The translations under genes and the position numbers were made by a program. Positions 1-7,870 of a stretch of 37,256 nt of DNA are shown here, piece by piece (within the stretch, counting starts at the first letter, position 1; every line of letters starts with the position of its first letter). Source of the stretch: Oscillospiraceae bacterium (GTDB lineage: Bacteria; Bacillota; Clostridia; Oscillospirales; Oscillospiraceae); assembly GCA_015067565.1 (NCBI GenBank), contig SVMF01000022.1, positions 1-37,256 of the forward strand, given 5' to 3'. Below the pieces are notes generated by a model that saw nothing but the letters and a program-made list of their open reading frames with translations, was not told the origin of the DNA and made no database searches.

Positions 1-638
1 CCTATACCGCACAGGCCATCAAGGTTGAGGGAACTCTGGCAGTGTCCGACAGTGAGGACAAGCCCTTTACCGATACCTATGGGTATGAGTTCTGCTGTAA
101 GATCGTGGATGCAAGCTATACGATTATCAAAGCCGAGGAGCTTTCTGCGGATATGGCACTGTGGCAGAAGATTGCGGAAAGCGATGTGGTGAATGATATC
201 TATAAGATGTACGACTATGTCAACTTCCTGTGCTCTTGGCCTACCTACTATGTCAACAATTTCACAGATGAGAATGGAAACGAGGTCAAGGGCTACTATC
301 TGTACGCAGCCGATGCAGAAAATTTCGTATATCAGGATGGGGCACAGTACAACTACGGCTATCAGGAAGGCTATTTTGACTCCATCATCGCCAAAATCGA
401 GTCTGTAGACCCCTCTGCATTTGCGGACTTGGTTGCCAACATTCGTAAGGCAGAAGCCCTTGCACAGGAGGCACTTGCAGAGCTGGAAAACGGGAATTAT
501 ACTTCCGAGTATCAATATGTGGAAATGTTCGGGCAAGAAGACTATGTCTACACCCTGAATAAGGGCGATGAGCTGGCGGCTCGAATGAATGAAATCTATA
601 CTGAATTTGCAAACTGGCTGGGAAGCTGGGAAATGTAG
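1..638 (+). CDS. Partial hypothetical protein, 5' end outside window
   Basis: The reading frame is open from the left edge (first full codon at position 3) to a TAG stop at 636-638, so about 211 C-terminal residues are visible. A GTG at 42 could be read as a start but has no convincing RBS, and the frame upstream codes for similar sequence, so I treat the gene as truncated by the window. The protein is acidic and very rich in Tyr, Asp and Glu, without a transmembrane segment or a motif I recognise. The C-terminal half is a long predicted helix with alternating Ala and Glu residues. The RBS of the next gene overlaps the stop codon, so the two are probably co-transcribed. I do not recognise the family and assign no function. 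Confidence 0.6.
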   Translation, partial: YTAQAIKVEGTLAVSDSEDKPFTDTYGYEFCCKIVDASYTIIKAEELSADMALWQKIAESDVVNDIYKMYDYVNFLCSWPTYYVNNFTDENGNEVKGYYLYAADAENFVYQDGAQYNYGYQEGYFDSIIAKIESVDPSAFADLVANIRKAEALAQEALAELENGNYTSEYQYVEMFGQEDYVYTLNKGDELAARMNEIYTEFANWLGSWEM

Positions 639-649
639 GAGGAATTATA

Positions 650-1060
650 ATGAAAATTGCAGTCACTTATGAAAATGGTCAGGTATTTCAGCATTTTGGT
701 CATACGGAGCAGTTCAAGGTCTACACAGTAGAGGGAACCGAGCTCCTTTCAGCAGAGGTCGTGGATACGGACGGCTTCGGACATGGGGCTCTTGCGGAGC
801 TCCTGTCCCGGCTGGGGGCTGATATCCTGATCTGTGGCGGCATCGGTGGCGGTGCGCAGATAGCATTAGGGAATGCAGGCATCAAGCTTTATGGAGGCGT
901 CAGCGGCTCCTGTGACGAGGCAGTAAAGGCTTTCCTTGCAGGTAAGCTGGACTATAATCCGGATGTCAGATGTGACCACCACGAGCACGCCCACGGTGCA
1001 GAGGGTCACTCCTGCGGCAACCACGGCTGTGGCAGCCACGGATGCGGGCATCATGAGTAA
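650..1060 (+). CDS. NifX/NifB-type dinitrogenase iron-molybdenum cofactor family protein with Cys/His-rich tail
   Basis: A 136-aa protein starting at ATG 650 behind a strong RBS (AGGAGG at 637-642). The N-terminal ~100 residues match the Nitro_FeMo-Co fold (NifX/NifY/VnfX, PF02579): a short strand MKIAVTYENG, the FQHFGH segment typical of the family, a glycine-rich ICGGIGGGAQ loop and a late AVKAFLAGKL helix. Small stand-alone members of this family in clostridia are not tied to nitrogenase and are thought to bind metal or iron-sulfur clusters. The last ~27 residues are a metal-binding-like tail of alternating His, Cys and Gly (HHEHAHG..HSCG..HGCG..HGCGHHE). No nif genes are in view. Function beyond metal or Fe-S handling is unknown. 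Confidence 0.85.
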   Translation: MKIAVTYENGQVFQHFGHTEQFKVYTVEGTELLSAEVVDTDGFGHGALAELLSRLGADILICGGIGGGAQIALGNAGIKLYGGVSGSCDEAVKAFLAGKLDYNPDVRCDHHEHAHGAEGHSCGNHGCGSHGCGHHE

Positions 1061-1171
1061 CGCTTTCATACAATTGAGGAATGCGTTCTTTATCCCGAGA
1101 ATAATCAACCACATCGCAAAACATGACCGCCGCCGAATAGGATCCATGAAGGAAAGAACACCATAAAACTC

Positions 1172-1224
1172 AAAAGCCATCGTGCTGAAGCGACTAAGCG
1201 CCGCTTTCGTACGATGGCTTTTTG
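1172..1224. terminator. Bidirectional intrinsic terminator
   Basis: A perfect 12-bp stem (AAAAGCCATCGT at 1172-1183 with ACGATGGCTTTT at 1211-1222) flanked by A and T runs, with a second small GAAGCG/CGCTTTC hairpin in the loop. It lies between the end of the NifX-like gene and the convergent DUF3846-like gene and can serve both directions. Confidence 0.8.
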
Positions 1225-1530
1225 TTATGCATTACCTTTGTATTTGTCCATTTCTAATACTAATTCTTGATTAAAATGTTTAATCAAGAATACCGTGTGC
1301 TTCGCACACTCGCACCGTGCAAAAGCACGTTGCACCGTCTCATGCAGTTCTTGACGCGCCTTCGGCGCTATAAAAAGGTTTTCAAGCTTTTTAACAAGAA
1401 CTAGTATGTCCAAAAGCTCAATCAGACCTCCCACGGCTTCCTGTAAAGCGGACAGAGAGTTTTCCAATGTGCACTCTTCCGGTATCTTCCCGGGCTCAAC
1501 TTTCAAGCAGTGAATCATGTTTTCTTTCAT
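1225..1530 (-). CDS. DUF3846-like protein carrying an in-frame palindromic insertion
   Basis: Start chosen at ATG 1530, which has a GGAGG RBS 8 nt upstream; the longer frame to 1587 lacks one. The first ~40 residues (MKENMIHCLKVEPGKIPEEC, then ENSLSALQEAVGGLIE) resemble the N-terminus of DUF3846, a small domain of unknown function found mainly on plasmids, phages and integrative elements. After residues ELLD the DUF3846 similarity ends and the next 54 residues are encoded by a hairpin-rich repeat (1251-1406). The last residues are KYKGNA. Removing the insertion and one copy of its flanking 6-bp repeat would rejoin ELLD directly to KYKGNA in frame. The protein is probably of element origin. 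Whether the inserted form works is unknown. Confidence 0.6.
   Translation of the reverse strand: MKENMIHCLKVEPGKIPEECTLENSLSALQEAVGGLIELLDILVLVKKLENLFIAPKARQELHETVQRAFARCECAKHTVFLIKHFNQELVLEMDKYKGNA
1251..1406. repeat. MITE-like palindromic element inserted in the DUF3846-like gene
   Basis: A ~156-bp unit with imperfect 22-bp terminal inverted repeats (1257-1278 and 1386-1407, both starting ATACTA[A/G]TTCTTG). Internally it is a run of small hairpins: a perfect 13-bp stem at 1263-1291, several stems capped by TTCG loops (GTGTGC-TTCG-CACAC, GCGCC-TTCG-GGCGC type) and GTGC-AAAA-GCAC. The direct repeat TGTCCA flanks it at 1245-1250 and 1407-1412, as expected of a target-site duplication. It contains no transposase. 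The boundary is accurate to a few bases. Confidence 0.7.
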
Positions 1531-1555
1531 TGTATTATCCTCCAAAATAAAAGAT

Positions 1556-1583
1556 AGCCATGCAAACAACTGTCTGCATGGCT
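1556..1583 (-). terminator. Hairpin between HTH gene and DUF3846-like gene
   Basis: Inverted repeat AGCCATGCA (1556-1564) and TGCATGGCT (1575-1583), followed on the minus strand by ATCTTTTATTTT. It lies 43 nt after the stop of the HTH gene and 26 nt before the start of the next minus-strand gene, so it may terminate the former, although the T run is interrupted. Confidence 0.45.
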
Positions 1584-1625
1584 TCATGAGAATAATATAT
1601 AGACAAAAAATGATTCAATTCACGG

Positions 1626-1853
1626 CTATTTTCTGCCAAGGAGCCAATCTACACTGACATTCAGAATATCTGCTAAGGCATTTAGTTCAATGTCTGAAAC
1701 GGGGCGTTTCTGTCCTTCCAAAAGTGATAACGCCGGAACGCTCATATCAACACCTGCAAGCTGGAGCTTCGCAAGCAATTCCACTTGCTTCATTCCCTGA
1801 GCAAGTCTTGCCTCAGTCACACGAGCACCAATGATATTACGATCTCCAAGCAA
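1626..1853 (-). CDS. Cro/C1-type helix-turn-helix regulator (5' end fused to foreign sequence)
   Basis: About 75 residues reading RNIIGARVTEARLAQGMKQ then VELLAKLQLAGVDMS, then a SLLEGQKRPVSDIELNALAD helix and a VSVDWLLG end. This is the whole HTH_3 domain of a small phage- or island-type repressor. Family members normally begin Met-x-Arg-Asn-Ile-Ile; here the residue before DRN is Gly and the frame continues upstream into an acyl-CoA ligase fragment. The only local start is a TTG at 1853 with a poor RBS, so the original start has been lost or replaced. An ORF start further upstream at 2069 would make a 147-aa chimera. DNA-binding residues look intact; expression is uncertain. Confidence 0.65.
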   Translation of the reverse strand: MLGDRNIIGARVTEARLAQGMKQVELLAKLQLAGVDMSVPALSLLEGQKRPVSDIELNALADILNVSVDWLLGRK

Positions 1854-2036
1854 GGTTATTCCCAACGAATCGAAGGCTGTTACAAGTTCTGAGTTTAACG
1901 GTGCACCACCACATATGATCAGATCAAGATTTCCACCAAATGCAGAAATAACAGACTTGAAAAGAGACTTCCGCAAATCTATTTTGCACTTACGTAGTGT
2001 ATTACTGATTTTTATGAGGAGTTTCAATAACTTGTC
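1845..2036 (-). pseudogene. Internal fragment of a FadD-like AMP-binding acyl-CoA ligase
   Basis: In the frame that runs into the HTH gene, codons from about 2036 to 1845 read DKLLKLLIKISNTLRKCKID followed by LRKSLFKSVISAFGGNLDLI and ICGGAPLN...FDSLGITLL. This matches the middle of long-chain fatty-acid-CoA ligases, where a helix is followed by FGG.L..I.CGGAPL and FGITLL.GYG. The fragment stops exactly before the expected GYGxTE motif, where the HTH sequence begins, and its other end overlaps the last codons of the NRPS in a different frame. No start, ATP-binding motif or C-terminal domain remains. It is likely the scar of a gene that once lay downstream of the NRPS. Confidence 0.65.
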
Positions 2037-5000
2037 CTTCCGGCAATGCCTTGCGGTTGACTTTTCCACTGCTGGTCAGGGGCATTTCATTTAGATGGGC
2101 GAAGATATGGGGTAGCATATACTTTGGCAATTTCTTGCCGATATGTGCGCGAATTTCCTTTGCTTCTATCTCTTCGCCGGTATAGAACGCACAGATCAAC
2201 TGTCTACCTTCGCTGTTTTTACGCACAACGACCACAGCCTGGGAAATACCGTCAATGCCGCAAATGGCATTTTCAATTTCCCCAAGCTCAATACGGAGAC
2301 CTCTGATTTTTACCTGGAAATCATTTCTTCCCACATAGACAATATTTCCATCTTCGCGCCAATAAGCAAGGTCGCCGGTTTTGTATAACTTGCCCTCGCC
2401 AAAAGGATTGTCAACAAACTTCTCCGCCGTCAGTTCCGGACGGTTCAAATACCCTGCGCCAACACCATCACCGGCAATACAGAGCTCACCCGTAACACCG
2501 ATGGGAGTAGGATGCATATGTTTATCAACAATATAGATTTGTGTATTGGCGATGGGTTTGCCTATGGTAATATCCTTAACATCAATAACTTCCGTATTAG
2601 TAGACCAAACGGTAGTCTCTGTCGGGCCATAAATGTTAAATATTTTTGCATCAGTATAAGAATATAATTCACTCACTAATGCTTCATCTACAGCCTCACC
2701 ACCTAAAATGATGGCTTTCAATGTTTTTAAATAGTCAAGATTTTCTTTATCTACAATCAAAGATTTCATTTTTGTTGGTGTTGTCTGCAAAACATCTGCA
2801 GGACAGTTTAATAACAAATCATTTAACTTTATTTGTAACTTTGATTGTTCTTCGTTAGTCAAAAGAATTTCCAAGCCATTAGCAAGTGGCAAAAGGCTTT
2901 CGGTAACAAAAATGTCAAATCCAATAGTTGTAACGCTAATAACACGCTTGTAATCACTCTTAATGATTTTGTGTACTACGTTATTATTATTATTATTTAC
3001 ATAATTCACAACGCATTGATGCTTTAGTACAGTGCCTTTAGGCTTTCCTGTAGAGCCAGAAGTGTAAATACAATAGCACAAATCGTTGCTTGACATATCT
3101 ACGTGCGGATTTGAAACATCATCAGCAGCAAGCAATTCTTGTATATTATCTTCTGTAATAAACAACTTTGCATTACTATCTGCAAGCATATAGTCAATTC
3201 TGTTCTGGGGATAATCAGGATCAACGGGCAGATATGCCGCACCAGATTTAAGCGTCCCAAGCATTGCAGAAAACAAATAACTTTTGCGAGTCAGTTTAAG
3301 CGCAACGATATCGCCAATGCCAATACCTTTTGTCACCAACGAATGGGCAATACGATTTGCTTGCTCATTCAATTCTGCATAAGTTAAAGTCTTATCACAA
3401 GCAATAACCGCAACCTTATCCGGAGTGCGCTCTACCTGTTCTTCAAACAATTGGTGAACACACTTATCCCTCGGATAGACAATAGCCGTATCGTTAAAGC
3501 CATATAATAGCTTAAAGCGTTCTTGTTCTGTAAGAGCTGTGATTTCCATCAAAGCTTTCTTGCTATCAAGTAGCTGTTCAAGAATTCGCTTGTAACTATC
3601 AATGAATCTCTGCATTGTAGTCTGCATATAGAGATCGGTGCAGTATTCTGCCATGATCAAGCTGTCAGACTCTCTTGGAATAATATTGAACGTGAAATCG
3701 TATTTGGATGTTTTTATTGGTAAAGATAAAAGTTCTGCTCTTTGATCTCCGAACACCACATCTGTCATTTCTTCACTTTGGTATGCAAACATCACATCAA
3801 AAAGCGGATTGCGGTCAGATGTTTGTATGTCAAGTTTTTTGACAAGTTCTCCATATGGATAGTCTTGATGATTGATGGCAGCAACGGAGTTTTCCTTTAT
3901 CTCTTGCAAGAACTCAGCTACTGTCTTCGTTCCAACAGGCCTATTCCGTAAGGCAATGGTATTGACGAACATACCAATGGTATCTAAATTTTTGCTGCTT
4001 CTGCCGGAAATTGGCATACCAACCACAATATCCTCACTACCGGAGAACTTAGATAGGAGAATGTTGAAAGCACCCATATAGAACACATAGGGAGTAAGCT
4101 TCTGCTCCTTACAGAATGCTAAGATTTGGTTGTGCAAATTGATATCGACAGAGTCATAAATTGCGCTACCGTTGTGACTCTGTTTTGGGCCCCGGTGGTT
4201 GTCCGTGTTGATCTCAAGCACGGGTACTTCATCATTGTAGATGGACAGCCAGTACTTCTCACTTTCGCTGTAATCCTGCCTTTGTACGGAGAAATGTTTA
4301 TACTGAACCGGTGTGTTTTTAAGACTTCTGCCCATATACAACTCGTTCAATTCCCGAAGAAAAATGGGCATAGAGCTACCATCGGTGATGATATGGTGCA
4401 TATCAATCATCACCATATTTTTATAGTAACCTACGCGCAAAAGTGGGGCTTGCCCCAAATCAAAAGGACGGATAAAGGCAGCAATATCGTCAGTAGCTAA
4501 CTGTTCCACCGGACATTGCACAGCATCATTGATGACCTGAATAATATGTCCGTCTTTGTTCTCAAAGTGTGTGCGTAAACTTTCATGACGAACAATAAGT
4601 CCATCAACCGCATTTTGCAAACGGTCAATATCCACGCTGTCAACCTTAAACACATACGGCACGTTATAGGTAGCGCTGTCACTGTTCATATTTTGTGCGG
4701 TATAAACACGCATCTGCGCATCGGTTGCAGGAATATCTCCGGAATAATCAAACACTTCATCGAAACATTCCGCAGCCGTCAGCTGTTCTGCCAATTCCTT
4801 TACTGTATCGCATTCAAAAATAGTCTTGGTATCGGTATGATAACCCTGTTTTTCCAGCTTTGAAATAAGCTCAATTGCTTTAAGGCTATCGCCGCCGATG
4901 TCGAAGAAATTATCCATAATACCGACTTTGTCAATACCGAGTGTCGCTTCAATAAATGATACAAGGATTTCTTCTTTCTCTGTCGTAGGTGCCACATATT

Positions 5001-7746
5001 CAACCGCTGCATCAATAGCATACAGATCCACTTCCGGCAACGCCTTGCGGTTGACTTTTCCACTGCTGGTCAGGGGCATTTCATTTAGATGGGCGAAGAT
5101 ATGGGGTAGCATATACTTTGGCAATTTCTTGCCGATATGTGCGCGAATTTCCTTTGCTTCTATCTCTTCGCCGGTATAGAACGCACAGATCAACTGTCTA
5201 CCTTCGCTGTTTTTACGCACGACGACCACAGCCTGGGAAATACCGTCAATGCCGCAAATGGCATTTTCAATTTCCCCAAGCTCAATACGGAGACCTCTGA
5301 TTTTTACCTGGAAATCATTTCTTCCCACATAGACAACATTTCCATCTTCACGCCAATAGGCAAGATCACCGGTCTTGTACAGCTTTCCTTCACCAAAGGG
5401 ATTATCGACAAACTTCTCCGCCGTCAGTTCCGGACGATTCAGATAACCGGCACCGACACCGTCTCCTGCAATACAGAGCTCGCCGGTTACACCAATAGGT
5501 GTTGGCTGCATGTATTTGTCAACAATATAAATTTGGGTGTTTGCAATAGGCTTGCCTATCGTAATTAGTTTTCCTCGAGTAAGCTCATTGACCAACACGC
5601 AGATCGTAGCTTCTGTAGGACCGTAAATGTTATAGATTTGGCCACTAGGGGAAACATCCTTTATCAGATCAAGCAAATGCTCTGAAAACACCTCGCCACC
5701 AACAACAAAGCTCTTAACTCTTGCGAAACAGGACTTGTTTTGACGGTTGACTATGTAATTCTCAATTTTTGTAGGCGTTGAGAAGAGCATGTTGTGTTCC
5801 GAGTGTTCAAACAAGGATTCAAATTTCGCTTGATTATAAATTTCGTCCTCGCTTGCCAAAATAACCTGTTTTCCCTGTGCCACGGATAAGACAGAATCCA
5901 TTATAAATGCATCAAAGGTTACGATAGTTGCAGATACTACAGTATCAATATTTTTCCAGAACTTTTGATTTGCCGCAATGAAATTCATCATACTGTCATG
6001 CTTTAACAAGGACATTTTCGGCATTCCTGTCGAACCGGAAGTATGCAACGCACAGAAAGCATCATCATGGCTGATTGTAGTATATAAGTTTTGAGTATGA
6101 CGGCCCGAAAGAAACTCTGAAACATTATCTTCGTCAATGCAATATCGAGATTTACTCTCGGCAAGCATATAAGAAATCCTATCTTCTGGGTAGCTGGGAT
6201 CAATCGGCATATATGCCGCACCAGATTTAAGCGTCCCAAGCATTGCGGAAAACAAATAACTTTTACGAGTCAGTTTAAGTGCAACGATGTCTCCAATGCC
6301 AATACCTCTTGCCACCAAAGAATGTGCAATACGATTTGCTTGCTCATTCAATTCTGCATAGGTTAAAGTTCTATCACAAGCAACAACCGCAACCTTATCC
6401 GGAGTGCGCTCTACCTGTTCTTCAAACAATTGGTGAACACACTTATCCCTCGGATAATCAACAGCAGTGTCGTTGAAATCATAAAGCAGTTTCTGCTTTT
6501 CATCATCAGACAGAATATTCAATTCATAGAGTTTCTTTGCATCGTCGGTGATCGCATCGAAAAGCAGATTGCAGATATGCTGATGCAGTCTATCGATCTC
6601 GTGCTCGGTGAATTTGTCGGTCAAATAGTCGTAGTGAATGCGGAAGATGCCCTCGTTATCGCGGTCATCAATATGAATCTGCAAGCTCTCGCTCTGTGAG
6701 CCGCTATGATACCATGTCGTTTCAATATTTGCACCGGTGACGGTTGCGTTCTGATAACTAATCATCACATCATAGAGTTTCTCGGTAAAGTTAAACTCAT
6801 TGCGGATAGCAGACAGCACATCACCGTAATTATACTTTTGATGACGGAACACCGAAAATGCGGTTTCTTCTATTGCAGAAAGGTTCTCGGCAAAGGTTTT
6901 AGCGTTATCCAGCTCAATCAGCATTGGTGCAGTATTAACAAACATACCTGCAGTATTGTTTTCTTTCACACCACTGCGGTTAAGCACAGCAGTACCTATA
7001 TAAAACTTCTCTGTATTCATTTTAGTACGGTTTATATAGGCAGACAGAGCTGCCGTAAACAGCATAAAAGCAGAAGTGCCTTTTCGCTGTACATAAGTAT
7101 TGATGAGGCTTGTCTTTTTAGAATCAATAACAAAAGTCTTACGGCAAGCGAGCAAAGTCTTATTTTGCTTCTCACTAAGATACGTTACCTCGTCACATCT
7201 TTTGAACTGCGAAAGGAAGAAGTCTCTGTCCTTTCCGTAACGCCTGCTCTGCAAATACGAATTCTCGCTTTCGACATAATCAGCGTAGGAATAGCTAACA
7301 ACATCTTCACCTTTGAGGAGCTTGTTAAACTGGGTTCCCAACAATGCCAACGTCCAAGCATCGCCGATCAAATGATGCAGTTTCACCAAGAGCCCGTACT
7401 GTCCGGGCAAAGTAACGATGTTGATTTGACACAGAGCTCCTTGCAAGTCAAACGGTATCTGGGCATAACTTTGGGCATAACAGTCTAGCTCTGCTTTATT
7501 TTCAAAGCAGAGTACATTTATTTCTTGTTCGCTATAGTCCGCAACAGCTTGAGTAACTTCGCCGCCGTTCTCTGTTATGCGAATCCGAAGTGCATCGTTC
7601 CGCCGATACAGCTCATTAACAGCTGCTTTCAATGCTGATAGGTTTTTTTCACCGCTAATGAGCATACTGCCGCAAATAATGGCAATCGCCCCACCAGAAA
7701 ACCTCTCCATATCATATATTAATTTCTGCGGTTTCGTTAGGTGCAT
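2002..7746 (-). CDS. Two-module nonribosomal peptide synthetase, C-A-T-C-A, C-terminally truncated
   Basis: Start taken at ATG 7746 (MHLTKPQK) with GGAGAG 13 nt upstream; in-frame starts at 7797 and 7821 are possible. 1914 aa. Order, numbered from 7746: condensation domain C1 (HHLIGDAW near 122); adenylation A1 (~437-905; core HTSGSTGMPKM near 565, NIYGPTEATIC, YKTGDLAYW, NRKALPE); carrier domain T1 (DNFFDIGGDS, Ser ~954); C2 (HHIITDG near 1114); A2 (~1432-1903; YTSGSTGKPKG, GFDIF, NIYGPTETTVW). The protein ends 11 residues after A10, so the second carrier and any thioesterase or reductase are absent. Specificity residues, aligned by eye to GrsA: A1 D-A-M-F-V-G-I-I-C, A2 D-I-T-Q-I-G-I-V-W; substrates not assignable. 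The A1 core has Met where PKG is usual. It resembles two-module gut clostridial synthetases that release dipeptide aldehydes, but the release domain is missing. Confidence 0.93.
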   Translation of the reverse strand: MHLTKPQKLIYDMERFSGGAIAIICGSMLISGEKNLSALKAAVNELYRRNDALRIRITENGGEVTQAVADYSEQEINVLCFENKAELDCYAQSYAQIPFDLQGALCQINIVTLPGQYGLLVKLHHLIGDAWTLALLGTQFNKLLKGEDVVSYSYADYVESENSYLQSRRYGKDRDFFLSQFKRCDEVTYLSEKQNKTLLACRKTFVIDSKKTSLINTYVQRKGTSAFMLFTAALSAYINRTKMNTEKFYIGTAVLNRSGVKENNTAGMFVNTAPMLIELDNAKTFAENLSAIEETAFSVFRHQKYNYGDVLSAIRNEFNFTEKLYDVMISYQNATVTGANIETTWYHSGSQSESLQIHIDDRDNEGIFRIHYDYLTDKFTEHEIDRLHQHICNLLFDAITDDAKKLYELNILSDDEKQKLLYDFNDTAVDYPRDKCVHQLFEEQVERTPDKVAVVACDRTLTYAELNEQANRIAHSLVARGIGIGDIVALKLTRKSYLFSAMLGTLKSGAAYMPIDPSYPEDRISYMLAESKSRYCIDEDNVSEFLSGRHTQNLYTTISHDDAFCALHTSGSTGMPKMSLLKHDSMMNFIAANQKFWKNIDTVVSATIVTFDAFIMDSVLSVAQGKQVILASEDEIYNQAKFESLFEHSEHNMLFSTPTKIENYIVNRQNKSCFARVKSFVVGGEVFSEHLLDLIKDVSPSGQIYNIYGPTEATICVLVNELTRGKLITIGKPIANTQIYIVDKYMQPTPIGVTGELCIAGDGVGAGYLNRPELTAEKFVDNPFGEGKLYKTGDLAYWREDGNVVYVGRNDFQVKIRGLRIELGEIENAICGIDGISQAVVVVRKNSEGRQLICAFYTGEEIEAKEIRAHIGKKLPKYMLPHIFAHLNEMPLTSSGKVNRKALPEVDLYAIDAAVEYVAPTTEKEEILVSFIEATLGIDKVGIMDNFFDIGGDSLKAIELISKLEKQGYHTDTKTIFECDTVKELAEQLTAAECFDEVFDYSGDIPATDAQMRVYTAQNMNSDSATYNVPYVFKVDSVDIDRLQNAVDGLIVRHESLRTHFENKDGHIIQVINDAVQCPVEQLATDDIAAFIRPFDLGQAPLLRVGYYKNMVMIDMHHIITDGSSMPIFLRELNELYMGRSLKNTPVQYKHFSVQRQDYSESEKYWLSIYNDEVPVLEINTDNHRGPKQSHNGSAIYDSVDINLHNQILAFCKEQKLTPYVFYMGAFNILLSKFSGSEDIVVGMPISGRSSKNLDTIGMFVNTIALRNRPVGTKTVAEFLQEIKENSVAAINHQDYPYGELVKKLDIQTSDRNPLFDVMFAYQSEEMTDVVFGDQRAELLSLPIKTSKYDFTFNIIPRESDSLIMAEYCTDLYMQTTMQRFIDSYKRILEQLLDSKKALMEITALTEQERFKLLYGFNDTAIVYPRDKCVHQLFEEQVERTPDKVAVIACDKTLTYAELNEQANRIAHSLVTKGIGIGDIVALKLTRKSYLFSAMLGTLKSGAAYLPVDPDYPQNRIDYMLADSNAKLFITEDNIQELLAADDVSNPHVDMSSNDLCYCIYTSGSTGKPKGTVLKHQCVVNYVNNNNNNVVHKIIKSDYKRVISVTTIGFDIFVTESLLPLANGLEILLTNEEQSKLQIKLNDLLLNCPADVLQTTPTKMKSLIVDKENLDYLKTLKAIILGGEAVDEALVSELYSYTDAKIFNIYGPTETTVWSTNTEVIDVKDITIGKPIANTQIYIVDKHMHPTPIGVTGELCIAGDGVGAGYLNRPELTAEKFVDNPFGEGKLYKTGDLAYWREDGNIVYVGRNDFQVKIRGLRIELGEIENAICGIDGISQAVVVVRKNSEGRQLICAFYTGEEIEAKEIRAHIGKKLPKYMLPHIFAHLNEMPLTSSGKVNRKALPEGQVIETPHKNQ
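2037..2338 (-). repeat. A8-A10 segment near-identical to 5031-5332 (copy in A2)
   Basis: About 300 nt at the end of A2 match 5031-5332 at the end of A1 with only about three base differences. Upstream of this (2339-2560 against 5333-5553) the proteins stay almost identical but synonymous differences rise sharply. The abrupt change indicates recent gene conversion or duplication of the C-terminal A subdomain. Confidence 0.85.
5031..5332 (-). repeat. A8-A10 segment near-identical to 2037-2338 (copy in A1)
   Basis: Partner of the repeat at 2037-2338. The A1 and A2 N-terminal subdomains (about 6200-6470 and 3215-3480) are likewise highly similar at base level, whereas the substrate-binding centres between them differ. 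Confidence 0.85.
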
Positions 7747-7841
7747 GATATTTTCCACTCTCCTGCAACAGTATCTCCATAACAACATAATCATCATTAT
7801 GTAGTATGTATGTTCCTCCAATATAATCAGTACATAGCAAA

Positions 7842-7870
7842 ATTATACTCCAAAATATATCAAAACGCAA
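7842..7870 (-). promoter_or_regulatory. Sigma-A type promoter of the NRPS gene
   Basis: On the minus strand, TTGCGT (7865-7870), a 17-nt spacer and a perfect TATAAT (7842-7847) lie about 95 nt before the chosen NRPS start. A GGAGGAAC follows at 7812-7819, ahead of an in-frame cluster of alternative start codons. Confidence 0.6.
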
